This document shows, piece by piece, positions 62,099 to 64,000 of a DNA stretch of 64,000 bases (the first letter of the stretch is position 1; every line of letters begins with the position of its first letter). Source of the stretch: Clostridia bacterium (GTDB lineage Bacteria; Bacillota_A; Clostridia; Christensenellales; Aristaeellaceae). Made by a program: the position numbers and the translations under genes. Under the pieces are notes generated by a model. That model saw only the letters and a program-made list of their open reading frames with translations. It made no database searches and was not told the DNA's origin. The stretch covers positions 1 through 64,000 of the forward strand of contig JAFXSH010000020.1 of NCBI GenBank assembly GCA_017525805.1, given 5' to 3'.

Positions 62099-62809
62099 TC
62101 ATTTCACCGCTGCCCCCGCGTCCATCTGCTTGACGCGAAAAACGGCGTGGGAGATGGTGCGCAGCGCTTCGTCTGCCCGGATCAGTTCGATGGAACTAAA
62201 GGGCGCGTCCAGCAGCCGTTCCCACAAAAACCGCTCCGTTTCGATGAGCCGCACCGCCGTGCCTGTGCCGCCGCCCTGGCGGATCGCCTCGGCCTCCCGC
62301 ATCAAACGGCGGTAAACGGCGGTATAGCTGTCCCACAGGATTTCCGGCAGCAGCTCCTGGGTGAAATAGACGGTCTTCTGCTCCCGCAGGGTATTCAAAA
62401 GGGAGCAAAGCTCTGGGAAAAACTGCTCCTTCTGGGCGTCCAGCATGGCGTCCATGACCAGCTTCCCATCCGTCAGGTCCACCAGGGGCAGCAGCAGCGC
62501 GACGGTCTGTTCTTCCCCTTCCCGGAAAGGCATGGCGTAATACACAAGCGCGTTCAATTGCTCCAGGGGCGTTTCGTACCGCTTTTCCCGGTAAGTTTCA
62601 AAGCTTTTTGCCGTTTTCTCGCGGCACAGCTCCATCAGCACCTGCAGCTTGGATTCAAAATGGTGGTAAAAGCTGCCCTTGCTGCAATCCAGCGCGTCCA
62701 AAAAATCCTGAATGGTGGCTTTCACATAGCCTTTTTCAAAAAACAGGGTTTCCGCCGTGTCCAGGATGGCCTGTTTGCGGATATCGCCTTTTAACATCGG
62801 TTTTTGCAT
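62099..62809 (-). CDS. TetR family transcriptional regulator
   Basis: The 236-residue protein has the TetR helix-turn-helix (KQAILDTAETLFFEKGYVKATIQDFLDALDC) and a helical ligand domain. It lies between VanW (12 bases upstream) and the sugar operon (229 bases downstream). It could repress the sugar operon through the TTGTATACAA site or act on the envelope gene beside it. The first of two ATGs is used, but the second, four codons later, is possible. Confidence 0.88.
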   Translation of the reverse strand: MQKPMLKGDIRKQAILDTAETLFFEKGYVKATIQDFLDALDCSKGSFYHHFESKLQVLMELCREKTAKSFETYREKRYETPLEQLNALVYYAMPFREGEEQTVALLLPLVDLTDGKLVMDAMLDAQKEQFFPELCSLLNTLREQKTVYFTQELLPEILWDSYTAVYRRLMREAEAIRQGGGTGTAVRLIETERFLWERLLDAPFSSIELIRADEALRTISHAVFRVKQMDAGAAVK

Positions 62810-62820
62810 CCTTTCCTGTA

Positions 62821-64000
62821 TCAGTTATACTCGATCACCTGCTGGATCATGGGATAATTGGAGGTGCACAGCCATTCCCGGCGCGTCTCCACGCCGTTTT
62901 GCTTATACACCTTATAGGTCTCCACCACGTAGCCGGTGCGGGCCTTTTTCTTTTCCTGCACCGTACCCACGGGCAGCGCGGGATTGTTTTCGTACAAAGG
63001 TTCTCCCGGCGGGTCGATCTGGGCGGTCAGTTGGGTGGAAAGATCAATAGATAGCCCCGCGCCCAAGGAAGCGCCGTAGATTTCCACGGTGCACTGGCGC
63101 TGCTGGTAATACGCCACGATGAAAACGGGCGTTTCCTTATCGTTGCGGAAGGAAAAATCCAGGTTGGGCCAGTTCACCGTAGCGTCCCGGCCCTTTTCCA
63201 CGTAATTGCTGGGCCAGGTATGAGGGGAACGGGAAAGGATGGTCAGATCGGCCATGACAGCCGCGTTGAACAGGGTGCTGGACACCTGGCACACACCGCC
63301 GCCCACCTCGTCCACCGTAGTACCTCCGGCAATGGCGGCGGCGGGCAGATAGCCCTTTTCCAAGGTGCGCTGCCCCGTAGCCTGATTGAAGGAAAAGGTC
63401 TCCCCCGGCATCACTGCCGTGCCGGTAACGGCCTGGCAGGCCAAATTGATATTGTTGTTCCGGTTGGCGTCGGACGTCGTCGTGGTGGTATAGGTGGATA
63501 CGCGCGAAAAGGTACTCATGAGTTCCGCCCGGGTCACGCGGGGCATGATGGGTTCGGAATGCATGGAAACGGTGGCTGTATACTGCTGTTGGTCCAAAGC
63601 ATCGGCAATTTTCCGATACAGGGCATCGGCGTCCATCTTGGCCCCCTGGCGGTCCTCGGTGAAGGTAAAGGAACGGGAAGCAAAATCGAAGGTGGCCACC
63701 TGGGCGTCCACCGCGTCCTGATTTACGCGATTTTCAATGATCCGCACCAGCTCCCACAGCTTTTCCGCGCTGTAAGTGACGGTGGTATACAGCTTTACCG
63801 GGGATGTGACCGTATGATACAGATGCTGATACCGGTATTCAAAGGGCGTGACAGTGGAAGCGATGGTTTCAGGCGAGCCCTGCCGTCCCACAGCGTAGGC
63901 CGTTTCCAGCACGGCCTGGGTGTTTCTCTCCAAGGGCAGCTCGTTGGGCGTAATGATCCAGGTCTGCCCGTCCACCTGCACCGTCAGCCACAGGCCGCCG
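62821..64000 (-). CDS. VanW family protein with peptidoglycan-binding domain (5' end missing)
   Basis: The frame is open at the window edge (first complete codon at 63999), giving at least 392 residues of the C-terminal part. It shows a PG_binding_4-like region with VNQDAVDAQVATFDF and KMDADALYRKI, then the VanW domain (about the last 230 residues) with NINLACQAVTGTAVMPGETFSFN, GGGVCQVSSTLFNAA and RNDKETPVFI. Such YoaR-like proteins sit at the cell surface and are wall-associated; their biochemical role is unclear despite the vancomycin name. The stop lies 12 bases before the TetR gene. Confidence 0.88.
   Translation of the reverse strand, partial: GGLWLTVQVDGQTWIITPNELPLERNTQAVLETAYAVGRQGSPETIASTVTPFEYRYQHLYHTVTSPVKLYTTVTYSAEKLWELVRIIENRVNQDAVDAQVATFDFASRSFTFTEDRQGAKMDADALYRKIADALDQQQYTATVSMHSEPIMPRVTRAELMSTFSRVSTYTTTTTSDANRNNNINLACQAVTGTAVMPGETFSFNQATGQRTLEKGYLPAAAIAGGTTVDEVGGGVCQVSSTLFNAAVMADLTILSRSPHTWPSNYVEKGRDATVNWPNLDFSFRNDKETPVFIVAYYQQRQCTVEIYGASLGAGLSIDLSTQLTAQIDPPGEPLYENNPALPVGTVQEKKKARTGYVVETYKVYKQNGVETRREWLCTSNYPMIQQVIEYN

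Overview
The window looks like chromosome of a high-GC anaerobic member of the Firmicutes (class Clostridia). The signs are strong purine-rich ribosome sites, sigma-A promoters with 17-base spacers, a tryptophan T-box, a ferredoxin-linked 2-oxoacid oxidoreductase, an [FeFe]-hydrogenase-like protein, a complete F-type ATP synthase operon behind upp, and a cysteine-rich coat-like protein. I place it no more precisely than that. I saw no phage, insertion sequence, tRNA, rRNA or CRISPR array, so this is mostly ordinary core and accessory chromosome.

Layout. 1-7.0 kb: tail of an ABC exporter, a TIM-barrel isomerase plus FMN enzyme pair, a MerR regulator facing the decayed start of an iron alcohol dehydrogenase, then lysS, greA, a glycerophosphodiesterase-like gene and a Gfo/Idh dehydrogenase on the minus strand. 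7-15.4 kb: a HAD phosphatase, a lipoprotein with four peptidoglycan-binding repeats, a DUF1836 gene, DegV, a glycosyltransferase, a DtxR-like regulator, an operon of DRTGG protein, ATPase and hydrogenase-like protein, and a second HAD enzyme. 15.4-21 kb: a strong promoter driving a rod-shaped RNA, a short MutS2-like ATPase, and the trpXYZ transporter behind a T-box with specifier UGG.

22-27.3 kb: one operon korD-korA-korB-korC-sucC-sucD plus a PQ-loop membrane protein, divergent from a LysR gene. It would turn a 2-oxoacid into acyl-CoA, reduced ferredoxin and then ATP. 27.4-34.1 kb: two large sensory genes, an amino acid permease fused to a hybrid histidine kinase with two receivers, and a diguanylate cyclase that shares the same PAS pair. 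34.2-40.9 kb: a LacI regulator with an ABC importer, an inositol-monophosphatase-like enzyme and a PIG-L deacetylase.

41-48.8 kb: coat-like protein, SRP RNA, glyA, a small DAK/FakA-type domain, an amino acid kinase, an HPr-like protein that keeps the regulatory serine but lacks the catalytic histidine, a phosphoesterase, an amidase and galE. 49-56.8 kb: upp-atpI-B-E-F-H-A-G-D-C on the minus strand; the c subunit carries two carboxylates as in the Na+ type of rotor. 57-64 kb: maltose/isomaltose-type ABC importer with a GH13 glucosidase, a TetR regulator, and the 3' part of a VanW gene.

The observations I would follow first are the permease-kinase fusion with its PAS-sharing neighbour, the orphan structured RNA at 15.5 kb, the two-carboxylate c subunit, the Crh-like HPr protein, and the sensory-hydrogenase-like operon.
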